Source: Pantoea coffeiphila
Lineage (GTDB): Bacteria; Pseudomonadota; Gammaproteobacteria; Enterobacterales; Enterobacteriaceae
Reading direction: 5' to 3'
DNA: 64,000 nucleotides
NCBI RefSeq assembly: GCF_016909495.1
Contig: NZ_JAFBFW010000005.1
Span: 124,001 to 188,000, forward strand
Within the stretch, counting starts at the first letter, position 1; every line of letters starts with the position of its first letter. Below, piece after piece: positions 1 through 11,609 of the stretch. The notes under the pieces are model-generated. The model saw nothing but the letters and a program-made list of their open reading frames with translations, was not told where the DNA came from and did not search any database. The translations under genes were made by a program, and so were the position numbers.

Positions 1-306
1 TCGTCGCTGATTTCGCTGAGCTATATGTGGCTGACCGGGGACGTCAGCGGCATTGGTGATACGCTGTTACAGTCGGCGGCGTTTGTGCATCAGATGCAGT
101 TTTCGCGCAGCATGGAGCGGGAAGCGGATGCATATGCGATTGCGCAGATGAAGGCGCAGGGGCGTTCACTGGCTGCGATGGCGGAGATTTATAGCCAGCT
201 TCAGCAGTCGGGCGAGAAGGAGAGTCGCGGGCTGAGTTTACCGGAATGGATGAGTACCCATCCGGATATGCCGGAGCGGATTAAGGTGATTCGGGCGGCG
301 GAATAG
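1..306 (+). CDS. M48 family metallopeptidase, C-terminal part
   Basis: The reading frame is open from base 1, so the gene starts outside the window; about 101 residues are visible. The stretch FSRSMEREADAYAIAQM contains the E-x-x-x-D element that carries the third zinc ligand of M48 (HtpX/LoiP/BepA-like) peptidases, and the end THPDMPERI is typical of the family's C-terminal part. The HEXXH motif would lie upstream and cannot be checked. The family cleaves damaged or misfolded envelope proteins; which member this is cannot be told. It converges on valS, with a shared hairpin terminator between them. Confidence 0.75.
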   Translation, partial: SSLISLSYMWLTGDVSGIGDTLLQSAAFVHQMQFSRSMEREADAYAIAQMKAQGRSLAAMAEIYSQLQQSGEKESRGLSLPEWMSTHPDMPERIKVIRAAE

Positions 307-310
307 GGCA

Positions 311-342
311 AAAAAAACCGCCATCAAAAGACGGCGGTTTTT
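311..342. terminator. Bidirectional intrinsic terminator
   Basis: AAAAACCGCC and GGCGGTTTTT form a 10-bp stem around a short A-rich loop. The A-run on the left and T-run on the right give a U tract on either strand. It sits between two convergent genes, 5 bases after the M48 stop and 25 bases before the valS stop. Confidence 0.85.
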
Positions 343-366
343 CATCATCAGACTCGCTGAGAAAAC

Positions 367-3222
367 TTACAGTGCGGCAATCACGCCCTGCTGCTCGATC
401 AGCTTGATCTTAGCCTGCTCGAAGTCAGCCAGACGCTCGCGCTCCTTGGCGACAACCGCTTCCGGCGCACGGGCAACAAAACCTTCGTTACCCAGCTTGG
501 CGGTAATCTTCTCCATCTCAACGTCAATCTTGCCCACTTCCTTCGCCAGACGCTCCAGCTCGGCGTTTTTATCCACCAGCTCGGCCATCGGGATCAGCAG
601 CTCGGCACCGTCAACCAGCTTGGTCACCGACACCGGACCTTTATCACCGGCGGCCAGCAGCTCCAGCTTATCCAGACGCGCCAGCGTCTTCAGGAAGTTG
701 TGGTTTTCATTGACGCGGCGAGCCGCATCATCGCTGGCGCCGCGCAGCAGCACATCCAGCGGCTTGGCCGGAGAGATGTTCATCTCGTTGCGAATATTAC
801 GCACCGCGACAATCGCCTGCTTCAGCCACTCGGTATCCGCCATCGCCACCTCATCCACGCGAGCCGCGTCAAACTCCGGCATCGGCTGCAGCATAATGGT
901 GTCGTCACTGATGTTCTTCAGCACTTTCACACGCTGCCAGATGGTTTCGGTAATGAATGGAATAATCGGATGCGCCAGGCGCAGCAGGGCTTCCAGCACC
1001 GTCACCAGCGTATTACGCGTGCCGCGCAGCTGGGCTTCAGTACCGCCGTTCATCACCGGCTTAGCCAGCTCCAGATACCAGTCGCAGAACTGGTTCCAGG
1101 TGAACTCGTACAGAATACCGGCAGCGATATCAAAGCGATAGCTGTCCAGCGCGTCACGGTAGGCTTTCACCGTCTGGTTAAACTCAGCCAGTATCCAGCG
1201 ATCCGCCAGTGACAGCTCCAGTTCGCCACCGTTGAAGCCACAGTCGTGCTCTTCTGTGTTCATCAGTACAAAGCGGCTGGCGTTCCACAGCTTGTTACAG
1301 AAGTTGCGGTAGCCTTCCAGGCGCTTCATATCCCAGTTGATGTCGCGACCGGTCGAGGCCAGCGCCGCCAGGGTAAAGCGCAGGGCATCGGTACCGTGCG
1401 GCTCAATACCGTTCGGGAACTGCTTCTCGGTGCGCTTGCGAATTTTCTCCGCCAGCTGCGGCTGCATCATATTGCCGGTACGTTTTTCCAGCAGATCTTC
1501 CAGCGAAATACCGTCAACCATATCCAGCGGATCGATAACGTTACCCTTCGACTTGGACATCTTCTGCCCTTCGTCGTCGCGGATCAGGCCGGTCATATAC
1601 ACGGTTTTGAACGGAACCTGCGGCTTGCCGTCTTCGTCTTTGATGAAGTGCATGGTCAGCATGATCATGCGCGCAATCCAGAAGAAGATAATGTCGAAGC
1701 CGCTGACCAGCACGCTGGTCGGGTGGAAGGTGCGCAGCGCTTCGGTATTCTCCGGCCAGCCAAGGGTAGAGAAGGTCCACAGACCGGAAGAGAACCAGGT
1801 ATCCAGTACGTCTTCGTCCTGGGTCAGCACCACGTCGTCGGCGATGTTGTTTTCCGCACGCGCTTCCGCTTCGTTACGTGCCACATAGACGTTGCCTTCA
1901 GCATCGTACCAGGCCGGAATGCGGTGACCCCACCACAGCTGACGGGAGATGCACCAGTCCTGGATATCACGCATCCACGAGAAGTACATGTTTTCATACT
2001 GCTTAGGTACGAACTGGATATCGCCGTTTTCTACCGCTTCTACCGCGACTTTCGCCAGCGGTGCGGTACGCACGTACCACTGGTCGGTCAGCATTGGCTC
2101 GATGACCACGCCGCCGCGATCGCCGTAAGGTACGGTCAGATCGTGAGGTTTGATTTCATCCAGCAGGCCCAGCTCGTCCATGGCGGCCACAATGGCTTTA
2201 CGCGCGGCAAAGCGCTCCAGCTTCTGGAACGCCAGCGGGATCTCGGTACCGTGGTCGTCGCACTCTTCGCCGTTGGTATCAAACACCTGAGCGGATTCGC
2301 GGATATCACCGTCGAAGGTCAGGATGTTGATCATCGGCAACTTGTGGCGGCGGCCCACTTCGTAGTCGTTAAAGTCGTGCGCCGGGGTGATCTTCACGCA
2401 GCCGGTGCCTTTTTCCATATCGGCGTGTTCATCGCCAACGATTGGAATACGGCGGTTAACCAGCGGCAGCACCAGGAACTTGCCGATCAGATCTTTATAG
2501 CGCGGATCTTCCGGGTTCACGGCCACGCCGGTATCACCGAGTACAGTTTCCGGGCGGGTCGTCGCAACGACCAGATAATCTTTACCGTCGGCGGTTTTCA
2601 CGCCGTCGGCCAGCGGGTAGCGCAGGTGCCACATTGATCCTTTGGATTCGCGGTTCTCCACTTCCAGATCGGAAATGGCGGTGCGCAGTTTAGGATCCCA
2701 GTTGACCAGGCGTTTGCCGCGGTAGATCAGGTTTTCTTTATGCAGGCGAACGAATACTTCTTTCACCGCGTTGGACAGGCCTTCATCCATGGTGAAGCGC
2801 TCACGCTCCCAGTCAACCGAGTTGCCGAGGCGGCGCATCTGGCGGGTGATGGTGCCGCCGGATTCTTCTTTCCACTGCCAGATTTTTTCGATAAACGCGT
2901 CGCGGCCGTAGTCCTGACGGGTTTTACCTTCTTCGGCAGCGATTTTGCGCTCAACTACCATCTGAGTAGCGATACCGGCATGGTCGGTCCCCGCCTGCCA
3001 CAGGGTGTTTTTCCCCTGCATACGCTGGTAGCGGATCATGGTGTCCATAATGGTCTGCTGGAAGGCGTGACCCATATGCAAGCTACCGGTGACGTTCGGC
3101 GGCGGGATCATGATGCAGAAGCTTTCCTGGCTGGTATCGCCATTTGGTTTGAAGTAGCCCTGCTTTTCCCAGTGCTCGTAAAGCGGCTGCTCGATATCTT
3201 GCGGGTTATATGTCTTTTCCAT
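367..3222 (-). CDS. valS: Valine--tRNA ligase
   Basis: A 951-residue protein, the usual length of enterobacterial ValS. It is a class I aminoacyl-tRNA synthetase that charges tRNA-Val with valine in the cytoplasm. The HIGH-type signature appears as [15 protein letters not shown] near residue 45 and the KMSKS loop as [11 protein letters not shown] near residue 555. The C-terminal end is the long coiled-coil arm that binds tRNA. It starts a few bases after the holC stop and is probably cotranscribed with holC, as in E. coli. Confidence 0.98.
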   Translation of the reverse strand: MEKTYNPQDIEQPLYEHWEKQGYFKPNGDTSQESFCIMIPPPNVTGSLHMGHAFQQTIMDTMIRYQRMQGKNTLWQAGTDHAGIATQMVVERKIAAEEGKTRQDYGRDAFIEKIWQWKEESGGTITRQMRRLGNSVDWERERFTMDEGLSNAVKEVFVRLHKENLIYRGKRLVNWDPKLRTAISDLEVENRESKGSMWHLRYPLADGVKTADGKDYLVVATTRPETVLGDTGVAVNPEDPRYKDLIGKFLVLPLVNRRIPIVGDEHADMEKGTGCVKITPAHDFNDYEVGRRHKLPMINILTFDGDIRESAQVFDTNGEECDDHGTEIPLAFQKLERFAARKAIVAAMDELGLLDEIKPHDLTVPYGDRGGVVIEPMLTDQWYVRTAPLAKVAVEAVENGDIQFVPKQYENMYFSWMRDIQDWCISRQLWWGHRIPAWYDAEGNVYVARNEAEARAENNIADDVVLTQDEDVLDTWFSSGLWTFSTLGWPENTEALRTFHPTSVLVSGFDIIFFWIARMIMLTMHFIKDEDGKPQVPFKTVYMTGLIRDDEGQKMSKSKGNVIDPLDMVDGISLEDLLEKRTGNMMQPQLAEKIRKRTEKQFPNGIEPHGTDALRFTLAALASTGRDINWDMKRLEGYRNFCNKLWNASRFVLMNTEEHDCGFNGGELELSLADRWILAEFNQTVKAYRDALDSYRFDIAAGILYEFTWNQFCDWYLELAKPVMNGGTEAQLRGTRNTLVTVLEALLRLAHPIIPFITETIWQRVKVLKNISDDTIMLQPMPEFDAARVDEVAMADTEWLKQAIVAVRNIRNEMNISPAKPLDVLLRGASDDAARRVNENHNFLKTLARLDKLELLAAGDKGPVSVTKLVDGAELLIPMAELVDKNAELERLAKEVGKIDVEMEKITAKLGNEGFVARAPEAVVAKERERLADFEQAKIKLIEQQGVIAAL

Positions 3223-3228
3223 GTTCTG

Positions 3229-3687
3229 CTATGTCGTTGGTGGCAAGGGCGGCGTTGCCGTATTCAAGTGGAATCCAACGCTGCGATACACTTTGTAGCG
3301 ATCGCGCGCCAGCTGTTTCAAAGATTCTTCATAGGGTACGAAGTCTATCACTTCATAGAAAGCGGTGGCAAAATCTGCAAACTGCGGCAGCAGGCTGATC
3401 AACAGATCGCGCGGTGCATTGCCCCGGCGCTGCGGCCAGGCCAGCTCGACCGGCGCGCCATATTTCGGGCCTTCACCGGCCAGATTATGCGGCACAAAGG
3501 CGCTGGCGGGGCGCTGCCACAGGGCCTCGTCCAGCCGGATAGCCTGCGCTTCGTCTTCACAGGCTATCAGCACGCGTTTGCCGTCACGCCAGCGGGCCTC
3601 GGCCAGATCGCAGACCAGCGCTTCCTGCGCGCTCAGCCCGCCGACCGGCGTATCGGTTTCCAGCAGATAGAACGTTGCGTTTTTCAT
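3229..3687 (-). CDS. holC: DNA polymerase III chi subunit
   Basis: A 152-residue protein beginning MKNATFYLLETD, as HolC does. Chi forms a heterodimer with psi (HolD) in the clamp loader and links it to SSB during replication. The gene lies between pepA and valS, the conserved enterobacterial order, and ends 6 bases before the valS start, so translation of the two is probably coupled. Length and start agree with E. coli HolC. Confidence 0.96.
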   Translation of the reverse strand: MKNATFYLLETDTPVGGLSAQEALVCDLAEARWRDGKRVLIACEDEAQAIRLDEALWQRPASAFVPHNLAGEGPKYGAPVELAWPQRRGNAPRDLLISLLPQFADFATAFYEVIDFVPYEESLKQLARDRYKVYRSVGFHLNTATPPLPPTT

Positions 3688-3706
3688 GCATCAGGCCTGG
3701 TTGGAG

Positions 3707-3809
3707 AAAAAACAGCAACGGCGGATTGGAGTCCGCCATTGCAGGGTTATGTCATCAGCCGCGGGCGGAGTGTGTCTCCGCCCCGGCGGGAAGCCGTGTC
3801 GCTTCCCGC
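3707..3809 (-). terminator. pepA-holC intergenic hairpins, possible pepA terminator
   Basis: Reading leftward after the pepA stop there are three stem-loops: GCGGGAAG/CTTCCCGC (3786-3809), GGGCGGAG/CTCCGCCC (3763-3783) and GGCGGA/TCCGCC (3720-3737). The last is followed on the minus strand by a six-T run at 3707-3712. The first two look like REP/IRU-type mRNA-stabilising structures. The last could be a weak terminator, though the T run begins some 8 bases after the stem. Confidence 0.45.
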
Positions 3810-3818
3810 TCGATGCTG

Positions 3819-5345
<1,527 letters not shown>

Positions 5346-5598
5346 TTAAAGACAACGGCGCTTGCTGCGGCTAGTATATGTCGCTTGCGTAACGAAATGT
5401 GCCGTTGCGTAAACGTCGTTTAGTCACGAACGTCAGATTGAGTTTCGGTGATAATTTTTTGTTTTTTCATCACCAGAACGCGATTTATTGCCATACTATT
5501 TTAGCTATGACATGGCCATTGATGAGAAAAAATGGCGTATAAGCGATGAAACTAGCGATTTTCCTGCAAAAAGACAAGTTTTCACAGGCGTATTCAGC

Positions 5599-6699
5599 GT
5601 GATCATCATTAGATATCTGGTTCGGGAAATGCTCAAAAGCCAGCTGGCTATCCTGTTCATCCTGCTGCTGATCTTCTTTTGCCAGAAGTTAGTCAGGATT
5701 TTAGGAGCCGCGGTTGATGGCGAAATCCCAACAAATTTAGTACTGACATTATTGGGCCTTGGCGTGCCGGAAATGGCACAACTTATCCTGCCACTGAGCC
5801 TGTTTTTAGCCATTTTGATGACGCTTGGCCGGTTATACACCGAGAGTGAAATCACCGTGATGCACGCCTGCGGTTTGGGCAAAAATGTGCTGGTTAAAGC
5901 GGCGATGGTGCTGATGCTGTTTACTGCGCTACTGGCGGCGGTCAACGTCGGCTGGCTTGGCCCCTGGTCATCGCGCCATCAGAGCGAAGTGATGCAGAAC
6001 GCCAAGGCCAACCCCGGTGCGGCAGCGCTGGCGGCGGGGCAGTTCCAGCAGTCCTCGGACGGCCAGTCGGTGCTGTTTATTGAAAACGTGAAAGGCAACA
6101 GCTTTGACAGCGTTTTCCTTGCGCAGCTGCGGCCGAAAGGCAATGCCCGCCCGTCGGTGGTGGTGGCCGATCACGGTCATATGAATCAGCGCGCGGACGG
6201 CTCCCAGGTGGTGACGCTGGACAACGGTACCCGCTTTGAGGGCACCGCCATGCTGCGTGATTTCCGCATTACCGATTTCAAAAACTATCAGGCCATCGTC
6301 GGCCATCAGACGGTCACGCTGGACCCGAACGATTCGGAACAGGCGTCGCTGTTAGCCCTGTGGCAGTCGGATAAAGCCGATTTCCGCAGCGAGCTGCACT
6401 GGCGCCTGACGCTGATCTTCTCGGTGCTGGTGATGGCGCTGATGGTGGTGCCGCTCAGCGTGGTCAACCCGCGTCAGGGGCGCGTGCTGTCGATGCTGCC
6501 CGCCATGCTGCTGTATCTGGTGTTCTTCCTGCTGCAAAGTTCCCTGCGCTCCAGCGGTAGCAAAGGCCGCATCGATCCGGCTGTCTGGATGTGGGCGGTC
6601 AACCTTGGCTATCTGGGCCTGGCGGTATTGCTGAATATGTGGGATACGGTGCCGATGCGTCGTCTGCGCGCGCGGTTTAACAAGAGAGGCACAGTCTGA
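5599..6699 (+). CDS. lptF: LPS export permease LptF
   Basis: With LptG this forms the membrane part of the LptB2FGC machine that extracts lipopolysaccharide from the inner membrane. The frame is open upstream from 5488, but the family begins (V/M)IIIRYLVRE. I therefore place the start at the GTG at 5599, which gives 366 residues, exactly the E. coli LptF length. Six membrane segments are visible: three at the N-terminus (LAILFILLLIFFCQ..., LVLTLLGLGVPEMAQLILPLSLFLAILM..., AAMVLMLFTALLAAV) and three at the C-terminus, flanking a periplasmic beta-jellyroll region. Its TGA overlaps the lptG ATG by one base. Confidence 0.96.
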   Translation: MIIIRYLVREMLKSQLAILFILLLIFFCQKLVRILGAAVDGEIPTNLVLTLLGLGVPEMAQLILPLSLFLAILMTLGRLYTESEITVMHACGLGKNVLVKAAMVLMLFTALLAAVNVGWLGPWSSRHQSEVMQNAKANPGAAALAAGQFQQSSDGQSVLFIENVKGNSFDSVFLAQLRPKGNARPSVVVADHGHMNQRADGSQVVTLDNGTRFEGTAMLRDFRITDFKNYQAIVGHQTVTLDPNDSEQASLLALWQSDKADFRSELHWRLTLIFSVLVMALMVVPLSVVNPRQGRVLSMLPAMLLYLVFFLLQSSLRSSGSKGRIDPAVWMWAVNLGYLGLAVLLNMWDTVPMRRLRARFNKRGTV

Positions 6700-7775
6700 T
6701 GTTTGGCGTTCTTGACCGCTATATCGGTAAAACGATATTCAACACCATCATGGCGACGCTGTTTATGCTGGTGTCGCTCTCCGGCATCATCAAATTTGTC
6801 GATCAGCTGCGCAAAACCGGGCAGGGCGAATACACCGCCGCCGGGGCCTGGCTGTATACCATGCTCAGCGTGCCGAAAGATATCGAGATCTTCTTCCCGA
6901 TGGCGGCGCTGCTTGGCGCGCTGCTGGGCCTGGGTACGCTGGCCCAGCGCAGCGAGCTGGTGGTGATGCAGGCATCCGGCTTTACCCGCCTGCAAATTGC
7001 CGCTTCGGTGATGAAAACGGCGATTCCGCTGGTGCTGCTGACTATGGCCATCGGTGAATTTGTTGCGCCTCAGGGCGAGCAGATGGCGCGTAACTACCGC
7101 GCTCAGCAGCTGGTGGGCGGCTCGCTGCTCTCCACGCAGGGCGGGCTGTGGGCGAAAGACGGCGATAACTTTATTTTTATCGAGCGCATTCGCGATGATA
7201 ACCAGCTGGCCGGGATCAGTATTTACAGCTTTAACCACGATCGCCGCCTGCAGTCGGTGCGCTATGCGGCTTCGGCGAAATACAACGCCGAGAAAAAGGT
7301 GTGGGAACTGGCGCAGGTTGATCAGTCTGACCTGACCGATCCTGAACAGGTGAAGGGCAGCCAGACGCTGAGCGGCGAGTGGAAAACCTCGCTGACGCCG
7401 GACAAGCTGGGCGTGGTGGCGCTGGACCCGGAAGCGCTGTCGATTCGCGGCCTGTATAACTACACCAAATACCTTGAGCAGAGCGGGCAGACGCCCGGCC
7501 GCTATCAGCTGAATATGTGGAGCAAAATCTTCCAGCCGCTGTCGGTGGCGGTGATGATGCTGATGGCGCTGTCGTTTATCTTCGGCCCGCTGCGCAGCGT
7601 GTCGATGGGCTTCCGCGTGGTGGTGGGGATCAGCTTTGGCTTCCTGTTCTACGTGCTGGACCAGATTTTTGGTCCGTTAAGCCTGGTTTACCATATTCCG
7701 CCGCTGCTGGGCGCGCTGCTGCCAAGTGCCGCGTTCTTTGCGGTCAGCGTGTTCCTGCTGCTGAAGCGGCGATAG
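6699..7775 (+). CDS. lptG: LPS export permease LptG
   Basis: A 358-residue partner of LptF (E. coli LptG has 360). It begins MFGVLDRYIGKTIFNTIMATLFMLVSL, as in the family, and has the same three-plus-three membrane-helix layout around a periplasmic domain. Its start codon overlaps the lptF stop (TGATG), so translation is coupled. Both proteins are essential in E. coli. A strong terminator follows 25 bases after the stop. Confidence 0.97.
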   Translation: MFGVLDRYIGKTIFNTIMATLFMLVSLSGIIKFVDQLRKTGQGEYTAAGAWLYTMLSVPKDIEIFFPMAALLGALLGLGTLAQRSELVVMQASGFTRLQIAASVMKTAIPLVLLTMAIGEFVAPQGEQMARNYRAQQLVGGSLLSTQGGLWAKDGDNFIFIERIRDDNQLAGISIYSFNHDRRLQSVRYAASAKYNAEKKVWELAQVDQSDLTDPEQVKGSQTLSGEWKTSLTPDKLGVVALDPEALSIRGLYNYTKYLEQSGQTPGRYQLNMWSKIFQPLSVAVMMLMALSFIFGPLRSVSMGFRVVVGISFGFLFYVLDQIFGPLSLVYHIPPLLGALLPSAAFFAVSVFLLLKRR

Positions 7776-7800
7776 TGCTGGCGTAGATATTGCGTGACAA

Positions 7801-7827
7801 AGAAGGGCCGGTATTTCCGGCCCTTCT
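7801..7827 (+). terminator. Intrinsic terminator after lptG
   Basis: A perfect 11-bp stem, AGAAGGGCCGG with CCGGCCCTTCT, and a 5-base loop, followed by a T-rich stretch. It ends the lptFG transcript. Confidence 0.85.
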
Positions 7828-7847
7828 CGTTTCTCGTTTACTGACTG

Positions 7848-7895
7848 CTCCAGCTCCAGTTCCAGTTCCAGTTCCAGTTCCAGCTCCAGTTCCAG
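7848..7895. repeat. Hexanucleotide repeat (YTCCAG)x8
   Basis: Eight consecutive hexamers, TTCCAG or CTCCAG, lie between the lptG terminator and the oxidoreductase stop. No reading frame uses it. It is a simple-sequence repeat prone to slippage, with no visible role. Confidence 0.9.
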
Positions 7896-7914
7896 CTTCC
7901 GGTCTCAGCCCCCG

Positions 7915-8928
7915 CTATTTCTGCCGCAGCTGCTGATTAATCGCGGCGATCATCCGCTCCAGATTCTGCATCGCGCGCACGCCGTCCTCAATGGTTGGTG
8001 CCTGGCTGCTTTCGCCCTTCATCCCGCGGAACACATCGCGCAGCAGCGCGTGGTAGCCCTTATGATCCTCATTGGCGGCGGCGGTAAAGTTTGGCGTCCA
8101 GCACAGGGTGTCGCTGGCGTTATCCAGCCGCGCCAGCTCATCCTCGGCCTTAAACGGCGGGTCGCGGTGCCATGCCACGTTAATCACGTTATCCACCTCA
8201 ATCCTCTGGTGGTTGCCCATTACGGTGATGTTTTCCATCGGCGTACCGCGCGACTGCACGGTGCCCATCACCAGCGTGCCGATCGCGCCGTTGGCAAACG
8301 CCATATTCAGATGCGCCAGCAGGTGGCCGGGGCGATGCTCCAGCGCTCTGGCCTGCAAATCAACGATTTCCGCGCCGACCAGCCACGGCATCAGATCCAT
8401 ATAATGCACGCAGTGATGCAGGTAGAAACTGGTGTAGTCCACCGCACCGGTAAAGTAGCCCGGCGCGGTCATATAGTTACCCTGGAAGCCGAGCACGTCG
8501 CCGAAGTCGCCGCTGCGCAGCACGTTCCCGGCGATTTTGTTACCGGTGGAATAGCGCTTCATAAAGCCGACGTAAGCCGCCACGCCGGTACTGCGGGAGG
8601 CAGCGGCAATCGCCTGCGCGCCCTCGGCGCTGCCGCCCGGCGGCTTCTCAATAAACACCGGCAGCCCGCGCTTCAGTGCGGCAATGGCAAACTCCTCGTG
8701 CTGCTGCGGACCCACCGCCATGCCGATAGCATCCAGCCCCGGGTGCGCCAGCAGCTGTTGAAAATCGCTGTAAACCGCCGAGACGCCGTAGTGCCGGGCC
8801 ACGTCCTGCGCGGCCTGTTGATTCAGGTCGCAGACCGCGCCCAGAGTCACGTTGTTCGGTGCCAGCTGCGGCAGCAGCATCTGCGTTGCGTGTCGGCCGC
8901 AGCCGACCCAGCCAATGGTTAAACTCAT
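7915..8928 (-). CDS. Gfo/Idh/MocA family oxidoreductase
   Basis: A 337-residue protein with an N-terminal Rossmann fold ([14 protein letters not shown]) and the family motif EKPPGGS near residue 95, whose lysine belongs to the active site of sugar and inositol dehydrogenases. It probably oxidises or reduces a sugar or cyclitol imported by the neighbouring ABC transporter. It is the last gene of the leftward operon, and its ATG overlaps the TGA of the isomerase-like gene. The substrate cannot be read from the sequence. Confidence 0.88.
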   Translation of the reverse strand: MSLTIGWVGCGRHATQMLLPQLAPNNVTLGAVCDLNQQAAQDVARHYGVSAVYSDFQQLLAHPGLDAIGMAVGPQQHEEFAIAALKRGLPVFIEKPPGGSAEGAQAIAAASRSTGVAAYVGFMKRYSTGNKIAGNVLRSGDFGDVLGFQGNYMTAPGYFTGAVDYTSFYLHHCVHYMDLMPWLVGAEIVDLQARALEHRPGHLLAHLNMAFANGAIGTLVMGTVQSRGTPMENITVMGNHQRIEVDNVINVAWHRDPPFKAEDELARLDNASDTLCWTPNFTAAANEDHKGYHALLRDVFRGMKGESSQAPTIEDGVRAMQNLERMIAAINQQLRQK

Positions 8929-9812
8929 CCGGCCACTCCTGCAAAGGTTAAAGAGGATTTCACCAGCGCCAGCCCGGCGCGTAATTTTTCTGATTCATCT
9001 TCATGCGGCGCACGCCAGTGGGCGATCGGCAGACCGACCCGCCAGTCGTCGCGGCGGAACGGCTCCAGCGACACCGGACCGCGATAGTCAACGTCGTGCA
9101 GAGCGCGCATCACCTCGGCCCAGTTGACGTGGCCGGTACCGGGGAAGCCGCGATGATTTTCATTGGCCTGGAAGTGGACGATGCGCGAACCGGCGGCGCG
9201 GATCGCCCCCGGCAGGCTGCTCTCTTCCATATTCATATGGAAGGTATCCAGCAGCAGCCCCAGCGCCGGATGGTCAACGGCGTCCACCACCTCAATCCCC
9301 TGCGCCACGGAGCAGATGATATCGGTTTCAAAACGGTTCAGCGGCTCCAGCGCCAGCGCGACGCCGCCGTCGGCGGCCTGCGGGGCCACCTGGCGCAGGG
9401 CGCTGACGGTGGCTTCAAGGCGGCGGGCAATCTGTGCATCATCCGCCGGGGTGGGCGCACGCCCTGCGAACACCAGCGGTTCACCGTACAGCGGGCCTCC
9501 TACGATAGTGGCCCCCAGCTGCGCGGCGCTGTCGATGCAGTAGCGCAGGTAGTCGATACCGCCCTGGCGCGCGGCGGCGTTTTCACTGGCGATGCTGCGC
9601 TGCATATTGACCCTGGCCGCCAGCACCACGCCCAGCCCGCTGTCGGCCAGCGCCTGGCGCACTTCGTGCAGATTAAGCTGGTCTTCCGGCTCGGGAACCA
9701 GCAGCTCGATAAAATCGAAGCCCAGCTCGCGGATATGGCTGAACAGCGACAGATCCTTGCTTAAAAACGGACGAACAAACTGCATTGAAATAATGCCAAC
9801 CGGGTTATTCAT
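8925..9812 (-). CDS. Sugar phosphate isomerase/epimerase-like TIM-barrel protein
   Basis: The frame is open further upstream, but the start is placed at 9812 ([16 protein letters not shown]) because a strong AGGAGGA site lies just before it and the extension overlaps the permease gene. This gives 295 residues. The protein belongs to the xylose-isomerase-like TIM-barrel superfamily: it has [11 protein letters not shown] and [12 protein letters not shown], typical metal-binding strands of sugar epimerases and inosose dehydratases, and a conserved [19 protein letters not shown] stretch. It probably acts with the adjacent oxidoreductase on an imported sugar or cyclitol. The exact reaction is unknown. 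Confidence 0.85.
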   Translation of the reverse strand: MNNPVGIISMQFVRPFLSKDLSLFSHIRELGFDFIELLVPEPEDQLNLHEVRQALADSGLGVVLAARVNMQRSIASENAAARQGGIDYLRYCIDSAAQLGATIVGGPLYGEPLVFAGRAPTPADDAQIARRLEATVSALRQVAPQAADGGVALALEPLNRFETDIICSVAQGIEVVDAVDHPALGLLLDTFHMNMEESSLPGAIRAAGSRIVHFQANENHRGFPGTGHVNWAEVMRALHDVDYRGPVSLEPFRRDDWRVGLPIAHWRAPHEDESEKLRAGLALVKSSLTFAGVAG

Positions 9813-9829
9813 TACATCCTCCTGCGCCG

Positions 9830-10660
9830 TCAGCCTTTGACTGCGCCTTGTGTCATGCCACTGATTAAACGTTTTTGTACGATAAGGAACAGCACGGTGG
9901 CGGGCAGGGCACCGATAATGCCGCCTGCGCTGAGCAGTCCCCATTCGATCTGGTATTCGCCGATCAGCTTTTGAATGGCGACGGTAATGGTTTTGACGTT
10001 GCGCCCGCCGAGGGTCAGGGCATAGAGATACTCGTTCCAGGCGGTGATAAAGATGTAGATACCGGTGGCGACCACCCCCGGCGTGCAGAGCGGCAGCACT
10101 ACCTTCCACATCGCCTGCAGGCGGCTACAGCCGTCGGTCATCGCCGCTTCATCCACCGATTTCGGAATGCCGTTGATGTAGCTGGTCATCATCCAGATGG
10201 AGAACGGAATGGCGACGGTGGAGTTGGCGATAATCAGCCCCAGATGCGAATCCAGCAGGCCGATCTGCTTCATCAGCACAAACAGCGGCAGGATCAGCAG
10301 CACTACCGGGAACATATTGATCACCAGGAACTGCATCAGCAGCACCCGCTTGCCGCGAAAGTTAAAGCGCGAGAAGGCATACGCCGCCGGGATACTCAGC
10401 AGCAGGCCGAGCACCACGGTGCCGCCCGCCACGATGGCGCTGTGCATCATGTTTTCCAGAAAACCGACGCGGGCAAACAGGTTGGTGAAGTTCTCGAACG
10501 TCGGATGGCTGATGCCCGGCCCGGTGGTAAACAGCCGCTCTTTTGGCGTAATGGCGGTGAAAAACATCCAGATATAGGGGCCGAGCGTGAAGGCGAGGAT
10601 CGCCAGCATCGGCAGATGTATCGTCAGCAGACGCCTGGGCAGAGATTTGTTAATGACCAT
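9830..10660 (-). CDS. Sugar ABC transporter permease (MalG-type)
   Basis: A 276-residue inner-membrane permease of the carbohydrate (CUT1) class. Six hydrophobic segments are visible. The EAA loop, which docks the ATPase, reads [21 protein letters not shown] near residue 170. Its ATG overlaps the stop of the MalF-type partner (TAATG), so the pair is cotranslated. It completes a transporter with the upstream binding protein and the divergent ATPase. Confidence 0.92.
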   Translation of the reverse strand: MVINKSLPRRLLTIHLPMLAILAFTLGPYIWMFFTAITPKERLFTTGPGISHPTFENFTNLFARVGFLENMMHSAIVAGGTVVLGLLLSIPAAYAFSRFNFRGKRVLLMQFLVINMFPVVLLILPLFVLMKQIGLLDSHLGLIIANSTVAIPFSIWMMTSYINGIPKSVDEAAMTDGCSRLQAMWKVVLPLCTPGVVATGIYIFITAWNEYLYALTLGGRNVKTITVAIQKLIGEYQIEWGLLSAGGIIGALPATVLFLIVQKRLISGMTQGAVKG

Positions 10661-11583
10661 TATGCAACCCTCCGCATGGTACGGCGCAGGTAGATCACCA
10701 CCAGAACCAGCAGCATCAGGGTGAAGCTGACCGCCAGCGCCGAGCCGTAGCCGAAGTCCAGATTGGTGCGCGCTTTGATAAACGAATAGAGCGGCAGGGT
10801 ATAGGTGGAATAGCCGGGGCCGCCGCCGGTCATCACGAAGATCACATCGATCGAGTTAGCCACCCAGATAATGCGCAGCAGCACGGCGGTCAGCAGCACG
10901 CCGGAGATCCCCGGCAGGGTGATGTGCCAGAACTGCTTCCAGCGTCCGGCCCCGTCCAGCGAAGCGGCTTCATAATAGCTCTGCGGGATCGACTGCAGCG
11001 CGGCCAGTATCATCACCGTAAAGAACGGGAAGCCCTGCCAGGTCAGCGTCAGGATCACCGCATACAGCGCGGTATCCGGGTTCGACAGCCAGCCGATCGA
11101 CGTGGTGATCAGCTTCATGCGCAGCAGGAAGTCGTTCAGCACGCCGTAGTTCGGATCGTAGATCCACGCCCACATCAGCGCGATCACCACGCTGGGCAGC
11201 GCCCACGGAATGATGATCAGCGCGCGGGCCAGCGGCCGCCAGAAAAACTGCTGGTTAAGCAGCAGCGCGGTAACCAGCCCCAGCAGCAGCTGGGCGGGAA
11301 TGGTCACGCCGATCCAGATTGCCGTGTGTTTCAGCGAGGTCCAGAACACCTCGTCGGCAAACATTTTGTACCAGTTATTCAGGCCGCTGAAGGTAAAGGC
11401 CTTTGGCTTCCACAGCACGTAATCATGAAAGCTCATCCACGCGGCCTGCACCATCGGCAGGAAGACAATCGCCAGTGTCACCAGCACAGCGGGAGAGAGC
11501 AGCGCATAGGGCAGCACACGCCTGGCCAGCCCGTTACGGCGCAGCCGGGGCGGGGCGAGAGAATTTTCCATCACCATAATCAC
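10660..11583 (-). CDS. Sugar ABC transporter permease (MalF-type)
   Basis: A 307-residue permease with about six membrane segments and the EAA loop EAASLDGAGRWKQFWHITLPG near residue 200. The start at 11583 is favoured by a GAGG site 7 bases upstream; ATGs at codons 3 and 5 are alternatives. It follows the binding-protein gene by 26 bases and precedes the MalG-type gene with a one-base overlap. Confidence 0.92.
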   Translation of the reverse strand: MIMVMENSLAPPRLRRNGLARRVLPYALLSPAVLVTLAIVFLPMVQAAWMSFHDYVLWKPKAFTFSGLNNWYKMFADEVFWTSLKHTAIWIGVTIPAQLLLGLVTALLLNQQFFWRPLARALIIIPWALPSVVIALMWAWIYDPNYGVLNDFLLRMKLITTSIGWLSNPDTALYAVILTLTWQGFPFFTVMILAALQSIPQSYYEAASLDGAGRWKQFWHITLPGISGVLLTAVLLRIIWVANSIDVIFVMTGGGPGYSTYTLPLYSFIKARTNLDFGYGSALAVSFTLMLLVLVVIYLRRTMRRVA

Positions 11584-11609
11584 ACCTCAAAGTGGCAGTT
11601 CGGCCCTTG

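Noticed and set aside
1246..2637. Long plus-strand frames antisense to valS (and similar ones opposite pepA, yjgR, dgaE)
   Set aside because: They mirror high-GC codon usage of well-identified genes on the other strand.
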